Source: Ancylobacter dichloromethanicus (GTDB taxonomy: Bacteria; Pseudomonadota; Alphaproteobacteria; Rhizobiales; Xanthobacteraceae). From it: 64,000 nucleotides of DNA. The notes under the pieces were generated by a model, which was not told where the DNA came from, did no database searches, and worked only from the letters and a program-made list of their open reading frames with translations. The position numbers and the translations under genes are program-made. The stretch spans positions 1 to 64,000 of the forward strand of contig NZ_JAHBGC010000064.1 in the NCBI RefSeq assembly GCF_018390645.1, written 5' to 3'. Below are positions 27,073 through 37,119 of the stretch, piece by piece (position 1 is the first letter of the stretch; each line of letters starts with the position of its first letter).

Positions 27073-27879
27073 TCAGGCCGAGGGGAGCCGGGCGAGGTGA
27101 AGGGTGACCCCGCTCTTCTCCGCGACGGCGGCAAGATCGCCGGTCGGCGCGGTTTCGGTGACGAGAAGATCGACGTCGCTCAGCGAACCGAGGCGCACCA
27201 GCCCCCGGCGGCCGAACTTGCTGCTGTCGAGGGCGAGGATCACCTGCCCGGCCTGCAGCATGGCGGCCCGCACCGCGGTGACTTCGGCATAGTCGTCGTC
27301 GCCGATGTCGCCATCCTCGTCGATGCCGCTGACCGAGATGATGACGAAGTCGAACTTGAAGGCCTGGATGAACTCGGCCGAGGACTGGCTGAACACGCCG
27401 CCATCCACCTGGCGGACGAAGCCTCCCGGCACGGCGATGGTGAAGTCGGTGCACTCGCTCAGCGTCGCGGCGACGCGCAGGCTATAGGTGACGACCCGCA
27501 GCCCCTTATGGTCGATGAGGGCGCGGGCGACGGCCTCGCAGGTCGTGCCGGTGTCGATGAAGACGGATGCGTTGTCGGGCACGAGACGGGCGATGGCACC
27601 GCCTATGGCCTCCTTGGCCGACGCATTGGCGATGCGGCGCTGGCGGTAGATGGTCGGGTCGATCGGCGTCGAGGCGACCGCGCCGCCGTGCAGCCGGCGA
27701 ACCTTGCCTTCCAGTTCGAGCGCGACGATGTCGCGGCGCGCGGTCTGCGTGGTGACCGAGAAGCGGCTCGCGATCTCCTCGACCGAGATGTACCGGTTCT
27801 GCTCGAGATACTGCATCAAAAACGCGCGGCGCCGCGCCTTCTTCCCCTCGTCGTCAAACTCTTCGTCGCGAATCTGCAT
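27073..27879 (-). CDS. DeoR/GlpR-family transcriptional regulator
   Basis: A 268-residue repressor. The N-terminal DeoR helix-turn-helix is YISVEEIASRFSVTTQTARRDI, followed by KVRRLHGGAV. The sugar-phosphate-binding domain has VFIDTGTTCEAVARAL and ALDSSKFGRRGLVRLG. DeoR proteins respond to phosphorylated sugars. No sugar operon is adjacent, so the target is not evident. A GTG at 27897 is a possible earlier start. Confidence 0.88.
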   Translation of the reverse strand: MQIRDEEFDDEGKKARRRAFLMQYLEQNRYISVEEIASRFSVTTQTARRDIVALELEGKVRRLHGGAVASTPIDPTIYRQRRIANASAKEAIGGAIARLVPDNASVFIDTGTTCEAVARALIDHKGLRVVTYSLRVAATLSECTDFTIAVPGGFVRQVDGGVFSQSSAEFIQAFKFDFVIISVSGIDEDGDIGDDDYAEVTAVRAAMLQAGQVILALDSSKFGRRGLVRLGSLSDVDLLVTETAPTGDLAAVAEKSGVTLHLARLPSA

Positions 27880-27962
27880 CTCGACTCTCGAAAGCACGCA
27901 TCAAAATAGCCAGCGACCCATGCCGCGTCCATCGGGCGCCGCATGGGTCGAGGCCGCTCGGG

Positions 27963-27992
27963 GCCTGCCGGGTTGTGTGAGCCCCGGCAGGC
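27963..27992. terminator. Hairpin between the autotransporter and deoR-type gene
   Basis: GCCTGCCGGG (27963-27972) and CCCGGCAGGC (27983-27992) form a ten-base stem with a ten-base loop, about 25 bases after the autotransporter stop. There is no T-run on the minus side. Confidence 0.5.
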
Positions 27993-28018
27993 AGTTGATT
28001 GAGTTGAGCCCGGAAGGG

Positions 28019-31000
28019 TCAGAACTTGACGCTGAGCGTGCCGGTCACGCCGTTGTCGCTCTGCCCCGAACCGAACTGCCCGTCATAGCCGATGCCGATG
28101 GTAGCATTTTCCGTGGCGGCAAACTCGATCCGCGCCCCGAGCACCGCCACATCCTCGGCGATCGGCGCACCGGCGACCGAGAACACGTCGCCGCCGACGA
28201 AGGCGAGCGCGGCATCCGGCGTGATATCGCCCGAGGCGTGCTGCCAGCCGAGGGTGCCGTGCAGGGTGGCCTGCGCCTCGCCCACATTGAAGGTGGTGGA
28301 AGCGCGCAGGCCGAGCGTGGTGAAGAAGGTGTCGAGGCTGGAGCTCTGCCCGTCCAGCGCGGTGGCCCCGCCCTGCTCGGCGAAGGCATCGTTGCTGAAG
28401 TGGACATAGGCGAGGTTCACGAAGGGTTCGAGCGTCCCCTTCTCGTTTTCGAACCGGTAGCCCAGTTCGCCGAAGACCTGCGAGGTCGCGGCATCGTAAT
28501 CCGCCGTCAGCCGATCGCTGATGGTCGGGATGTTGACCTGCCGGGTGGTGTCGAGGCTGTGCCACGTGTAGGCCGCCCCGACGCGCAGGCCGACCGGGCC
28601 GACAGTGGTTCCGGCATAGGCACCGAGATGGACGTTGTCGCTGTCGGCGCTGGCGACGAGGTCGTCGAGGCTGACCGAGGTCTGGCTGTAGCCCGCCAGC
28701 ATGCCGACGCGCCAGTTGCCGGGAAGGCTGGCATCGAAGCCGCCGAGAACGCCGCCGGTGTTGCTCGACAGGCCCGAGGCGTTGCCGTCGCCATCAACCT
28801 CGTTCCAGGAGCCGAAGCCGCGCATCCACAGGGCCGCCTCCTTGGTATCGCCTGCCACCGGGCGCGGGGCCTTGGTGTCGAGGCCGACCACCGTCATGTC
28901 GGCGAGCAGCGTCTCGCCGCCCGACGCGCGCAGGCGGTCGTCCATCGCGTCGCGGACGAAGCGGCTGTTGTTGATCAGCACACCATAGGTGGAGGCGTGA
29001 ACCTCGCCGGCCACCTGGGTGAAGATGGAGCGCGCCGTCGCCGCGTCCTGCATGACGATGGCGTCGTACAGAGCGTTGCCATAGCCCAGGCTTTCCGCGC
29101 CACGCGCGGCCGCCTGCTGGTTGCGGGTGTAGCCGACCCGGTCGAAGGCGGTGTCGTTGCGCGCCAGGGTGAGCTGGATCTCGGTGTCGCCATAGGTCAG
29201 GGTCGGGTCGAGGAAGGCGAGGCTGGAGGTGACGTCGCCGAACTCGCCCTCGATGCCGCCGGCCGAGGTGAGGATGGTGTAGGCGGTTTCCGGCCGGTAG
29301 TCGCCGCCGGCGGCGATGCCGACGACGCTGCCACCCTCGATGGTGGTGGCGCCGGTGACGACGATGAGATCGCTCTGCCCCTCGGCGTTGACCTCGACCT
29401 CGTAGAACGAGCCCGACGCGAAGCTGAGATCACCGGCGACGTCAAGGGTGCCGATGGACTGGCCGGGCGCGATCATGCCGCCCGAGGCGATGCGCAGATT
29501 GCCGACCGTGCCGGCGCCGGCAAGGGCCGCCCCGTCGAACACGGTGGTGAGCGAGGAGTTCGCGATCGAGCCCTCGACCACCAGCAGACCCTCTTCGACC
29601 CGGGTCTCGCCGGTATAAGTGTTCTCGCCGAACAGGCCCAGCGTGCCGGCGCCGAGCTTGCTCAGGTCGCCCGTGCCGGAAATGACGCGGGCGATGGCCA
29701 CCGCATTGTCGGCCTCGGCGACGTCGATCCCGCCGCCGCCGGCTTCCAGCACGACGGCACGGTCGAGCAGCGCCATGTCGGTGCCGGCGATCCGCAGCGT
29801 GCCGTTGTCGAGATGCAGGCTCGCCGCCGAAGTGCCGAGCGCGGCGTCCTCGTCGACAATGACCGTGCCGCCATCGGTGACCAGCGTCTCGCCGATGAAG
29901 CTGTGATCGTCGATGCAGTAGTCGACGATGGCCTGCTGGAAGCGCGGGTCGGTGCTGGTGCAGTCGAGCAGCGTCTTCTTCTCTTCCAGCGTCAGATCGG
30001 TGAGGATCGGGTTGCCGTTCTCGTCGGCGATCTGCCCGAGATAGACGTCCGTGCGCATGTTGTTGCGCGTGAGGTAGAATTCCTTGTTCTTCTCTTCGAA
30101 CACCGGAGCCGCCTCGCCCCAGACCAGGCGGGTCTTCTCCACCTCCGCGTCGTCGACCGTCTCGGTGTAGGTCTCCAGCGCCGGGCCGATCCATTTCAGC
30201 GTGTGGGCGACCGGCTCGTGGTCGGACAGCGTCGCGCTGCCGTCATTGATGTTGCCGACCTCGTCGAGCACGCCGGTATAGGCGTCATCGGGATCGTCCT
30301 GGATGGTGTACCATTTGCCGAACGGGCGGGAGACCATGAAATGGTCGATCGTCACCCGGTCCCAGCTGGTCCATGTATTGGTGGCGTCCTCGCCGGCCGA
30401 AGGCCAGGTGGTGGTGCCGTCGCCCAGGCCGTGCGGCGCGAAGGCTTCCTGCTCCTCCGGCGTGTAGAGCAGCATGTACTGCTTCTTGAGCACGTTCATC
30501 GTCACCGGCGTGTTGGACGCCACCGGGTAGGTCTCGTCCTCGAAGGTGATGCCGTTCTGCGCCATGTCCTTGGCGATGATCTGCTCCCACTGCCGCCAGC
30601 TGAGCTGCGAATAGCTGGTCTTGCCGGGAAATTCGTCGCGGTGGGCGTTGAAATAGTCCTGGATCACGTTGCGGTAATGCGTCAGGCCGTTGGAATCGAC
30701 CACCTTCATCGAAGCCGCATAGGCCTCGTATTCGCTGGCCTTGCCATCCGGCGTATACTCCGTCGCCAGCTGCTTCCACAGCGCCGATGAGCCCCCGTCG
30801 ATGATGGTGCGGGCATAGAGGTAGGATTGCTGCTCGGCACTGTGCAGGCCGCGCTCGGAGACGTCGCCGGCATTGAAGTCGCCGACCAGGATGATCGGGG
30901 TGTCCGACCCGGCCGCCCAGCTGTTGAGGCCCTTGACCTCGTTGAGGCGGATATTGGGCTCGTCATAATAGTTGAGATGGACGGAGCCGATGATGGACTG

Positions 31001-31417
31001 CGGAACGCCGTTCTGGGCATCGATCTTCTGATAGGCGACGGCGTCGCCAAGCGTGCTGGCGCCGAACGTGCCGGACAGCCGGCTGAGCACGCTGACATCG
31101 CTGATCTGGGTGCCGGCATAGGTGCCGAGGCCGGCGTCGCCGAGCATCTGCGTCAGGCCGGGAATGTAGCGCGTATTGGTGCGCGATTCCTGCAGGGCGA
31201 TGATGTCGTAATCGCCGTTGATGAAGAAGTCGGAGGTGACACCGAGGTTGGACGCGTACTGATCGCCCCAGGTGTTCAGCGTCAGGATGCGCAGCGTGCC
31301 GTCCTGCGCCTGGGCGGAGGCAGCGCCAAGGCCGCCGAGCGCGACGCCGCAGAGCAGCCGCGACGCCACCTTGATCAGACTGAAGTCACGTCGCCGGCGG
31401 GTGTTCCTGAAATTCAT
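28019..31417 (-). CDS. Autotransporter with an endonuclease/exonuclease/phosphatase passenger
   Basis: A 1132-residue type Va autotransporter. A long signal region (residues 1-38, ending ASAQAQ) precedes an endonuclease/exonuclease/phosphatase domain (about 42-440). Catalytic motifs: LTLNTW (Asn48), ALQES (Glu77), GSVHLN (His147), VGDFN (Asp180, Asn182) and SDHEPVAH. Next is a beta-strand-repeat linker (about 550-830, GTGDLSKLGAGTLGL and similar) and a C-terminal beta-barrel ending SVKF. It should display a DNase I-fold phosphoesterase at the cell surface. Substrate (DNA, inositol phosphate, lipid) unknown. Start at 31417 gives the signal peptide. Confidence 0.85.
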   Translation of the reverse strand: MNFRNTRRRRDFSLIKVASRLLCGVALGGLGAASAQAQDGTLRILTLNTWGDQYASNLGVTSDFFINGDYDIIALQESRTNTRYIPGLTQMLGDAGLGTYAGTQISDVSVLSRLSGTFGASTLGDAVAYQKIDAQNGVPQSIIGSVHLNYYDEPNIRLNEVKGLNSWAAGSDTPIILVGDFNAGDVSERGLHSAEQQSYLYARTIIDGGSSALWKQLATEYTPDGKASEYEAYAASMKVVDSNGLTHYRNVIQDYFNAHRDEFPGKTSYSQLSWRQWEQIIAKDMAQNGITFEDETYPVASNTPVTMNVLKKQYMLLYTPEEQEAFAPHGLGDGTTTWPSAGEDATNTWTSWDRVTIDHFMVSRPFGKWYTIQDDPDDAYTGVLDEVGNINDGSATLSDHEPVAHTLKWIGPALETYTETVDDAEVEKTRLVWGEAAPVFEEKNKEFYLTRNNMRTDVYLGQIADENGNPILTDLTLEEKKTLLDCTSTDPRFQQAIVDYCIDDHSFIGETLVTDGGTVIVDEDAALGTSAASLHLDNGTLRIAGTDMALLDRAVVLEAGGGGIDVAEADNAVAIARVISGTGDLSKLGAGTLGLFGENTYTGETRVEEGLLVVEGSIANSSLTTVFDGAALAGAGTVGNLRIASGGMIAPGQSIGTLDVAGDLSFASGSFYEVEVNAEGQSDLIVVTGATTIEGGSVVGIAAGGDYRPETAYTILTSAGGIEGEFGDVTSSLAFLDPTLTYGDTEIQLTLARNDTAFDRVGYTRNQQAAARGAESLGYGNALYDAIVMQDAATARSIFTQVAGEVHASTYGVLINNSRFVRDAMDDRLRASGGETLLADMTVVGLDTKAPRPVAGDTKEAALWMRGFGSWNEVDGDGNASGLSSNTGGVLGGFDASLPGNWRVGMLAGYSQTSVSLDDLVASADSDNVHLGAYAGTTVGPVGLRVGAAYTWHSLDTTRQVNIPTISDRLTADYDAATSQVFGELGYRFENEKGTLEPFVNLAYVHFSNDAFAEQGGATALDGQSSSLDTFFTTLGLRASTTFNVGEAQATLHGTLGWQHASGDITPDAALAFVGGDVFSVAGAPIAEDVAVLGARIEFAATENATIGIGYDGQFGSGQSDNGVTGTLSVKF

Positions 31418-32340
31418 CGTGCAGTCCCCATGCGCCCATAGTGTCCGCGGCCGTTGCTGGAGCGGGCCGGGGGGCACCGCATGTCGGCCGGGATGTTTCG
31501 AGATGCGGGACTTTGCCATGCAAGAATGTCGTTTATATTACATTTTATACGGCAGGGACCGCCTGGGCCATCCTCGGCAAAGCAGGCGCGCGCCTTGACC
31601 GGCGCCGCGACGCGCAACGGCGCGCCGGCACGGGCCATTCGGGGTCTTTAATCTGCAACGCTTCCACCGGCTCGTCGCTCGACCGGCCGGCGGGCCGCAA
31701 ACACGGCCATATTTCGGATTTAGTTCAATTTTTCTAATCCCGGCGACACCCCCTTCGGCCACGCCCGGGCGGAACCGAGCGCCTATCGAGAGCCGGAATG
31801 CGGCTTGAAGGCGCGTGAATTTTGTAAATGCAACATTCTATTGGCAACGCGATGATCGACCGGCACGCACGAGCCGTGCATCTTGATCTAGAACCCGGTT
31901 GAAGGCGCTCGAAGGCGAAATGCGTGACCGCAGTCTGCGTATTCGAGCACCGCCCATAAAGAAAATGTCACTTTGTGAACATTTTTTGGAGGTGAGAGCG
32001 CTGCCACCCGCACGGCGAGGCGTCGCCCGGCCAGAGCCGCAAACCGCCGATCCCGCTACCGCCTTCCCGGGCGCCACGTTCCTGATCGCATCCATGGTCA
32101 TGCCCAGCCGCCTCGCAGGCCCGCCGTTCCACCCCGCAGCCTGGAAGCCGGCTCAGTAGAAAGCTGCGGGCGCCACCGGGCATGAAGGCATAGGCCGGTG
32201 CGCGGGGAAATCCAGATTCCTGCATCGAAGGTTGAACGAATGGCGTGCGCCCGTATTATCCCTTTCAGACTGGGCCGGATCGCAGCAATCGATGTGGCCC
32301 TTTTTCGTTCGTCCGAGCCCAAGGGAGACAGAGAACCAGC
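31418..32340. other. Long divergent intergenic region
   Basis: About 920 bases between the autotransporter and the NAGGN operon without a convincing gene. It holds AT-richer pockets (about 31520-31555 and 31820-31990), where the two divergent promoters probably lie, but I cannot assign -35/-10 boxes. The last 15 bases carry the AGGGAGA ribosome site of asnO. Confidence 0.5.
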
Positions 32341-34116
32341 ATGTGTGGAATTGCCGGTGAAGTTCGATTCGATGGCACATTCGCTGACGCGCGCGTCATC
32401 TCGTCCATGATGGATATACTTGCCCCGCGCGGCCCCGATGGCGCCGGGTTGGAAGCGCGCGGGCCCATAGCCTTCGGACACCGGCGCCTGCGCATCATCG
32501 ACCTTTCCGACAAGGCCGCTCAGCCGATGGTCGATCCCGAGCTCGGGCTCACGCTGACCTTCAATGGCTGCATCTACAATTACCCGGAGCTGCGCGCCGC
32601 GCTGGAGGAAAAGGGTTACCGCTTCTTCTCCCATGGCGACACCGAGGTCATCCTCAAGGCCTATCATGCCTGGGGGGAAGCGTGCGTCGAGCGCTTCCAC
32701 GGCATGTTCGCCTTCGCCATTGCCGAGCGCGACACCGGCGCGGTGGTGCTGGCGCGCGACCGCTTCGGCATCAAGCCGCTCTATTACGCCGAGGGCGGCA
32801 AGCGGCTGCGCTTCGCCTCCAGCCTGCCGGCGCTGCTGGCGGCCGGCGACATCGACACCTCGATCGACCGCGACGCCCTGCACAATTATATGAGCTTCCA
32901 CGCCGTGGTGCCCCCGCCGCGCACCATTCTCAAGGGCGTGCGCAAGCTGCCGCCGGCCACACTGCGCCGCTACGCCCCCGATGGCAGCTTCACCGAGCGC
33001 ACCTATTGGCGCCCGCCCTATGAGCGCCGGGCCGAAGATTCCGGGCTCACCGCCCAGGACTGGCGCGACCGGGTGCTGGACGCCCTGCGCACCGCCGTGC
33101 GCCGGCGCATGGTGGCGGACGTGCCGGTGGGCGTGCTGCTGTCGGGCGGGGTGGATTCGTCCATCATCGTCGGCCTGCTGGCGCAGGAGGGCCAGAAGGA
33201 CCTCGCCACCTTCTCCATCGGCTTCGAGGAGGCCAATGGCGAGAAGGGCGACGAGTTCGTCTATTCCGACCTCATCGCCCGGCACTTCGGCACCGACCAT
33301 CACAAGATCTTCGTGCCCTCCTCCGACCTGATGGGGGCACTGCCCGACACCATCCACGCCATGTCGGAGCCGATGGTGTCCTACGACAATATCGGCTTCT
33401 ACCTGCTCTCGCGCGAGGTCTCGAAGTCGATCAAGGTGGTGCAGTCCGGCCAGGGCGCGGACGAGGTGTTCGCCGGCTATCACTGGTATCCCCCGCTCGC
33501 CGACAGCAACGACGTGGTCGGCGACTATGCGCGCGGCTTCTTCGACCGCGATCACGCCACGCTGGCCCGCCAGCTCGGCCCGGAATGGATGGCCGACACC
33601 GATGCCAGCCGTGACCTCGTCGCCGCGCATCTGCTGGCGGACGGCGCCGCCACCCCGGTGGACCGCGCGCTGCGGCTGGATTCGCAGGTGATGCTGGTCG
33701 ACGACCCGGTGAAGCGGGTCGACAACATGACCATGGCCTGGGGGCTGGAGGCGCGGGTGCCCTTCCTCGACCATGAGCTGGTGGAACTCGCCGCCACCAT
33801 TCCGCCCGCCTTCAAGCTCGCCCACGGCGGCAAGGGCGCGCTGAAGGACGCCGCCCGGCTGGTGGTGCCCCATGAGGTGATCGACCGGCCGAAGGGCTAT
33901 TTCCCGGTGCCGCAGCTCAAATACATCTCCGGCCCCTATCTCGACATGGTGCGCGACGTGCTGGGCTCGCAGGCGGCGCGCGAGCGCGGGCTGTTCCGGC
34001 AGGACTATCTCGACACCCTCTTCGCCGACCCGGTCTCCCACATCACCCCGCTGCGCGGATCGGAGCTGTGGCAGGTGGCGCTGCTGGAGATGTGGCTCCA
34101 GTCGCACAGCGTCTGA
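32341..34116 (+). CDS. asnO: N-acetylglutaminylglutamine amidotransferase (asparagine synthase family)
   Basis: A 591-residue two-domain enzyme. The class II glutaminase starts MCGIAGE with nucleophile Cys2, and RGPDGAG is an active-site loop. The synthetase domain carries the PP-loop LLSGGVDSSI. It amidates the C-terminus of N-acetylglutaminylglutamine to give the osmolyte NAGGN. Identity comes from the pairing with the acetyltransferase/ATP-grasp gene and the M42 peptidase downstream, an operon known from rhizobia and Pseudomonas. The start at 32341 is fixed by Cys2; 16 bases separate it from ngg. Confidence 0.93.
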   Translation: MCGIAGEVRFDGTFADARVISSMMDILAPRGPDGAGLEARGPIAFGHRRLRIIDLSDKAAQPMVDPELGLTLTFNGCIYNYPELRAALEEKGYRFFSHGDTEVILKAYHAWGEACVERFHGMFAFAIAERDTGAVVLARDRFGIKPLYYAEGGKRLRFASSLPALLAAGDIDTSIDRDALHNYMSFHAVVPPPRTILKGVRKLPPATLRRYAPDGSFTERTYWRPPYERRAEDSGLTAQDWRDRVLDALRTAVRRRMVADVPVGVLLSGGVDSSIIVGLLAQEGQKDLATFSIGFEEANGEKGDEFVYSDLIARHFGTDHHKIFVPSSDLMGALPDTIHAMSEPMVSYDNIGFYLLSREVSKSIKVVQSGQGADEVFAGYHWYPPLADSNDVVGDYARGFFDRDHATLARQLGPEWMADTDASRDLVAAHLLADGAATPVDRALRLDSQVMLVDDPVKRVDNMTMAWGLEARVPFLDHELVELAATIPPAFKLAHGGKGALKDAARLVVPHEVIDRPKGYFPVPQLKYISGPYLDMVRDVLGSQAARERGLFRQDYLDTLFADPVSHITPLRGSELWQVALLEMWLQSHSV

Positions 34117-34132
34117 GCGGGAGGAGAGCGAC

Positions 34133-35824
34133 GTGAAATCCAATTGCGCCTTCGATGTCGGCTGGGGCCGGCTGATCTTCGGCCAGACCTTCGACAATCT
34201 GTCGGACCTCGTCGCCACGCTGCGCGAGGAAGGACCCGACCGGCGCGACATCGCGGTCTATATCGACGAGCCGCATGTGCTGCTGTCGCACGCGCCGCAG
34301 GAGGTGTTTCTCGATCCCTCCCACACCTTCCGCCTGAACCTTGCCGACTACCGCCCCTCGGAACGGCCGCTGGCCGGCTTCGTCATCCGCCCGCTGGCAT
34401 CGGGCGCCGATGCCGACGCCATCAACCGCATCTATGCCTCGCGCGCCATGGTGACGGTGCCGTTGCAGTTCTTCCAGTCGGAACGCTCGCCCGACCCGAT
34501 CACCTATCTGGTGGCCGAGGACGAGACCACAGGCCGGGTGGTCGGCACGGTGACAGGGGTCGATCATGGCCTCGCCTTCGACGATCCCGCGCGCGGCGCC
34601 TCGCTCTGGTGCCTCGCGGTGGACCCGCAGGCGCGCCAGCCCGGCATCGGCGAGGCACTGGTGCGCAGCCTGGCCGAGCATTTCGCCGCACGCGGCGCGG
34701 CCTTTCTCGACCTCTCGGTGATGCACGACAACAATCAGGCCATCGCCCTCTATGAGAAGCTCGGCTTCGAGCGGGTGACCTTCTTCACCGTGAAGCGCAA
34801 GAACCCGATCAACGAGAAGCTGTTCGCCGGCCCGGAACAGAATGAGGGCTACAATCCCTACGCCCAGATCATCATCAACGAGGCCCGCCGCCGCGGCATC
34901 ATGGTCGAACCCATCAACCCCGGGAACGGCTTCTTCCGGCTGAGCTTCGGCGCCCGCTCGGTGCGCTGCCGGGAGAGCCTGTCGGAACTGACCTCGGCGG
35001 TGGCGATGTCGATCTGCGACGACAAGGCCATCACCCGCCGCATCGTCGCCGAAGCGGGGGTGCGTGTGCCCGAGCAGCTTACCACCGGGGTGCCAATGGA
35101 GGAGATCGCCGCCTTTCTCAAGCGGCATGGCCGGCTGGTGGTGAAGCCGGCGCGCGGCGAGCAGGGGCGCGGCATTTCCGTGGGCGTGACATCGCTGGAC
35201 CAGCTCGACGCCGCCGTCGTCGAGGCCCGCAAGGTGGCCAGCGACGTGCTGGTCGAGCAATGCGTCGAGGGCGAGGATCTGCGCCTCGTGGTCATCAACT
35301 TCAGGGTGGTCGCCGCCGCCATCCGCCGCCCCGCCACGGTGGTGGGCGACGGCAGCAGCACCGTCCTCGAACTGATCGAGGCGCAGAGCCGCCGCCGCGC
35401 CGCCGCGACCGGGGGCGAATCCCGCATTCCCGCCGATGGCGAGACCGAGCGGACGGTGCACGACGCGGGCATGGCGATGGATTCCGTGCTGCCCGCCGGC
35501 GAAGAGCTTCGGGTGCGGCGCACCGCCAATCTGCACACCGGCGGCACCATTCACGACGTCACCGACATGGTGCATCCGCTGCTGGTCGAGGCCGGCATCA
35601 AGGTGGCGCGGGCGATCGACATTCCGGTGGTCGGCGTCGACCTGATGGTGAAATCGCCGATGGAGCCCGACTATGCGTTCATCGAGGCGAATGAACGCCC
35701 GGGCCTTGCCAATCACGAACCGCAGCCGACCGCCGAACGGTTCATCGACCTCCTGTTTCCGCTCGCCATTCCCGCCGGCGTGCGGCAGGTGATGGAAGCT
35801 CCGCAGGCCAGGGGAGACGCATGA
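34133..35824 (+). CDS. ngg: N-acetylglutaminylglutamine synthetase (GNAT-ATP-grasp fusion)
   Basis: A 563-residue fusion. Residues about 80-215 form a GNAT acetyltransferase (ARQPGIGEALV is the acetyl-CoA loop), and about 270-555 an ATP-grasp ligase (VVKPARGEQGRGISVGV, then FIEANERPG as metal-binding end). It acetylates glutamine and joins two glutamines, the step before AsnO amidation. GTG start at 34133 after GGGAGGAG. Its stop overlaps the start of the peptidase gene (ATGA). Confidence 0.93.
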   Translation: MKSNCAFDVGWGRLIFGQTFDNLSDLVATLREEGPDRRDIAVYIDEPHVLLSHAPQEVFLDPSHTFRLNLADYRPSERPLAGFVIRPLASGADADAINRIYASRAMVTVPLQFFQSERSPDPITYLVAEDETTGRVVGTVTGVDHGLAFDDPARGASLWCLAVDPQARQPGIGEALVRSLAEHFAARGAAFLDLSVMHDNNQAIALYEKLGFERVTFFTVKRKNPINEKLFAGPEQNEGYNPYAQIIINEARRRGIMVEPINPGNGFFRLSFGARSVRCRESLSELTSAVAMSICDDKAITRRIVAEAGVRVPEQLTTGVPMEEIAAFLKRHGRLVVKPARGEQGRGISVGVTSLDQLDAAVVEARKVASDVLVEQCVEGEDLRLVVINFRVVAAAIRRPATVVGDGSSTVLELIEAQSRRRAAATGGESRIPADGETERTVHDAGMAMDSVLPAGEELRVRRTANLHTGGTIHDVTDMVHPLLVEAGIKVARAIDIPVVGVDLMVKSPMEPDYAFIEANERPGLANHEPQPTAERFIDLLFPLAIPAGVRQVMEAPQARGDA

Positions 35825-36984
35825 CGCGGCTGACCATCGACGCCGACTATCTCGCCAAGGTGCTGCGCAAGCTGCTCGCCATCCCCAGTCCCACCGGTTA
35901 CACCGACACCATCGTGCGCTTCGTCGCCAAGGAGCTCGCCAGCTTCGACCTCAAGGTGGAACTGACGCGGCGCGGCGCCATTCGCGCCAACCGCCCCGGC
36001 GGCACCCATCTCGGCGCCCGGGCGCTGGTCGCCCATGTCGATACGCTCGGCGCCCAGGTGAAGCAGCTCAAGGACAATGGCCGGCTCGCCCTGGTGCCGA
36101 TCGGCACCTGGTCGGCGCGCTTTGCCGAAGGCGCGCGCGGCATCATCTTCACCGAGAAGGGCAGCTATAGCGGCACCATCCTGCCGCTGAAGGCTTCCGG
36201 GCACACCTTCAACGACGAGGTCGACCGGCTGCCGATCGGCTGGGACCATGTCGAAATGCGTGTCGATGCGCGCGCGCGCAACGCCGACGACCTCGCCCAT
36301 CTCGGCTTCGAGGTCGGCGACATCATCGCCATCGACCCACAGCCGGAGTTTCTCGACAGCGGCTTCATCGTCTCCCGCCACCTCGACGACAAGGCCGGCG
36401 TCGCGGTGATGCTGGCGGCGCTGAAGGCCCTGCACGACGCCAAGGCGGAAACGCCGGTCGACATCCACTGGCTGTTCTCGATCTCGGAGGAGGTCGGGGT
36501 CGGCGCCTCGGCGGTGCTCACCGCCGATGTCGCCTCGCTGGTCGTGATCGACAACGGCACCACCGCGCCGGGGCAGAATTCCGACGAGTTCGGCGTCACC
36601 CTCTCCACCGCCGACCAGAGCGGGCCGTTCGACTACCATCTCACCAAGAAGCTCGCCGAGTTGTGCCGGACCAACGACATCCGCTACCAGAAGGACCTGT
36701 TCCGCTATTACCGCTCGGATTCGGCCAGCGCGGTGATCGCCGGCGCGGATGTGCGCACGGCGCTGATCACCTTCGGCGTCGACGCCTCGCACGGCTATGA
36801 ACGCATCCACATGCACGCGCTGCGCTCGCTGGCGGAGCTGGTGACGGCCTATGTGGTCAGCCCGGTGGAGATCACCCGCGACTTCCAGCCGACGGCGGAT
36901 CTCAGGGGCTTCACCCGCCAGCCGACCAAGGAAGCGGTGCCGGAGCTTTCCCCCGAGAGCGAGAACGAGGATCTGGAGGAATAG
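35821..36984 (+). CDS. NAGGN-associated M42-family peptidase
   Basis: A 387-residue metallopeptidase of the M42/M20 co-catalytic zinc group. Metal-ligand motifs: ALVAHVDTLGA (His, Asp), SRHLDDKAGVA (Asp), SISEEVGVG (Glu-Glu) and LVVIDNG (Asp). It is the third gene of the NAGGN operon, where a homologue is routinely found. It probably trims or recycles the dipeptide; its exact role is not established. Followed by a strong hairpin. Confidence 0.88.
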   Translation: MTRLTIDADYLAKVLRKLLAIPSPTGYTDTIVRFVAKELASFDLKVELTRRGAIRANRPGGTHLGARALVAHVDTLGAQVKQLKDNGRLALVPIGTWSARFAEGARGIIFTEKGSYSGTILPLKASGHTFNDEVDRLPIGWDHVEMRVDARARNADDLAHLGFEVGDIIAIDPQPEFLDSGFIVSRHLDDKAGVAVMLAALKALHDAKAETPVDIHWLFSISEEVGVGASAVLTADVASLVVIDNGTTAPGQNSDEFGVTLSTADQSGPFDYHLTKKLAELCRTNDIRYQKDLFRYYRSDSASAVIAGADVRTALITFGVDASHGYERIHMHALRSLAELVTAYVVSPVEITRDFQPTADLRGFTRQPTKEAVPELSPESENEDLEE

Positions 36985-36994
36985 CCGCCTCGTC

Positions 36995-37038
36995 AAAAAA
37001 TCTCCCCCGGGACGCTCCCCACCCTGAGCGACCCGGGG
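36995..37038. terminator. Bidirectional terminator between convergent genes
   Basis: CCCCGGG-A-CGCTC (37005-37017) pairs with GAGCG-A-CCCGGGG (37026-37038), a 12-pair stem with one mismatch. The A-run at 36995-37000 is a T-run on the minus strand, so the hairpin is a canonical intrinsic terminator for the autotransporter at 37120-40128 and can also stop the NAGGN operon. Confidence 0.8.
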
Positions 37039-37119
37039 CCTTCGTGGCGGTCAGGGCGCGCAACGTGCGGCCGCACCTTTCCACGAAGCGCCGGCGGAAC
37101 CCGCATTCCGCCGGGATAT

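Noticed and set aside
27650-30790. A 1046-residue open frame opposite the nuclease-like autotransporter
   Set aside because: It lies entirely antisense to a gene with clear catalytic motifs, signal peptide and barrel, and has the Gly/Ala/Arg/Asp-rich composition of a high-GC shadow frame.
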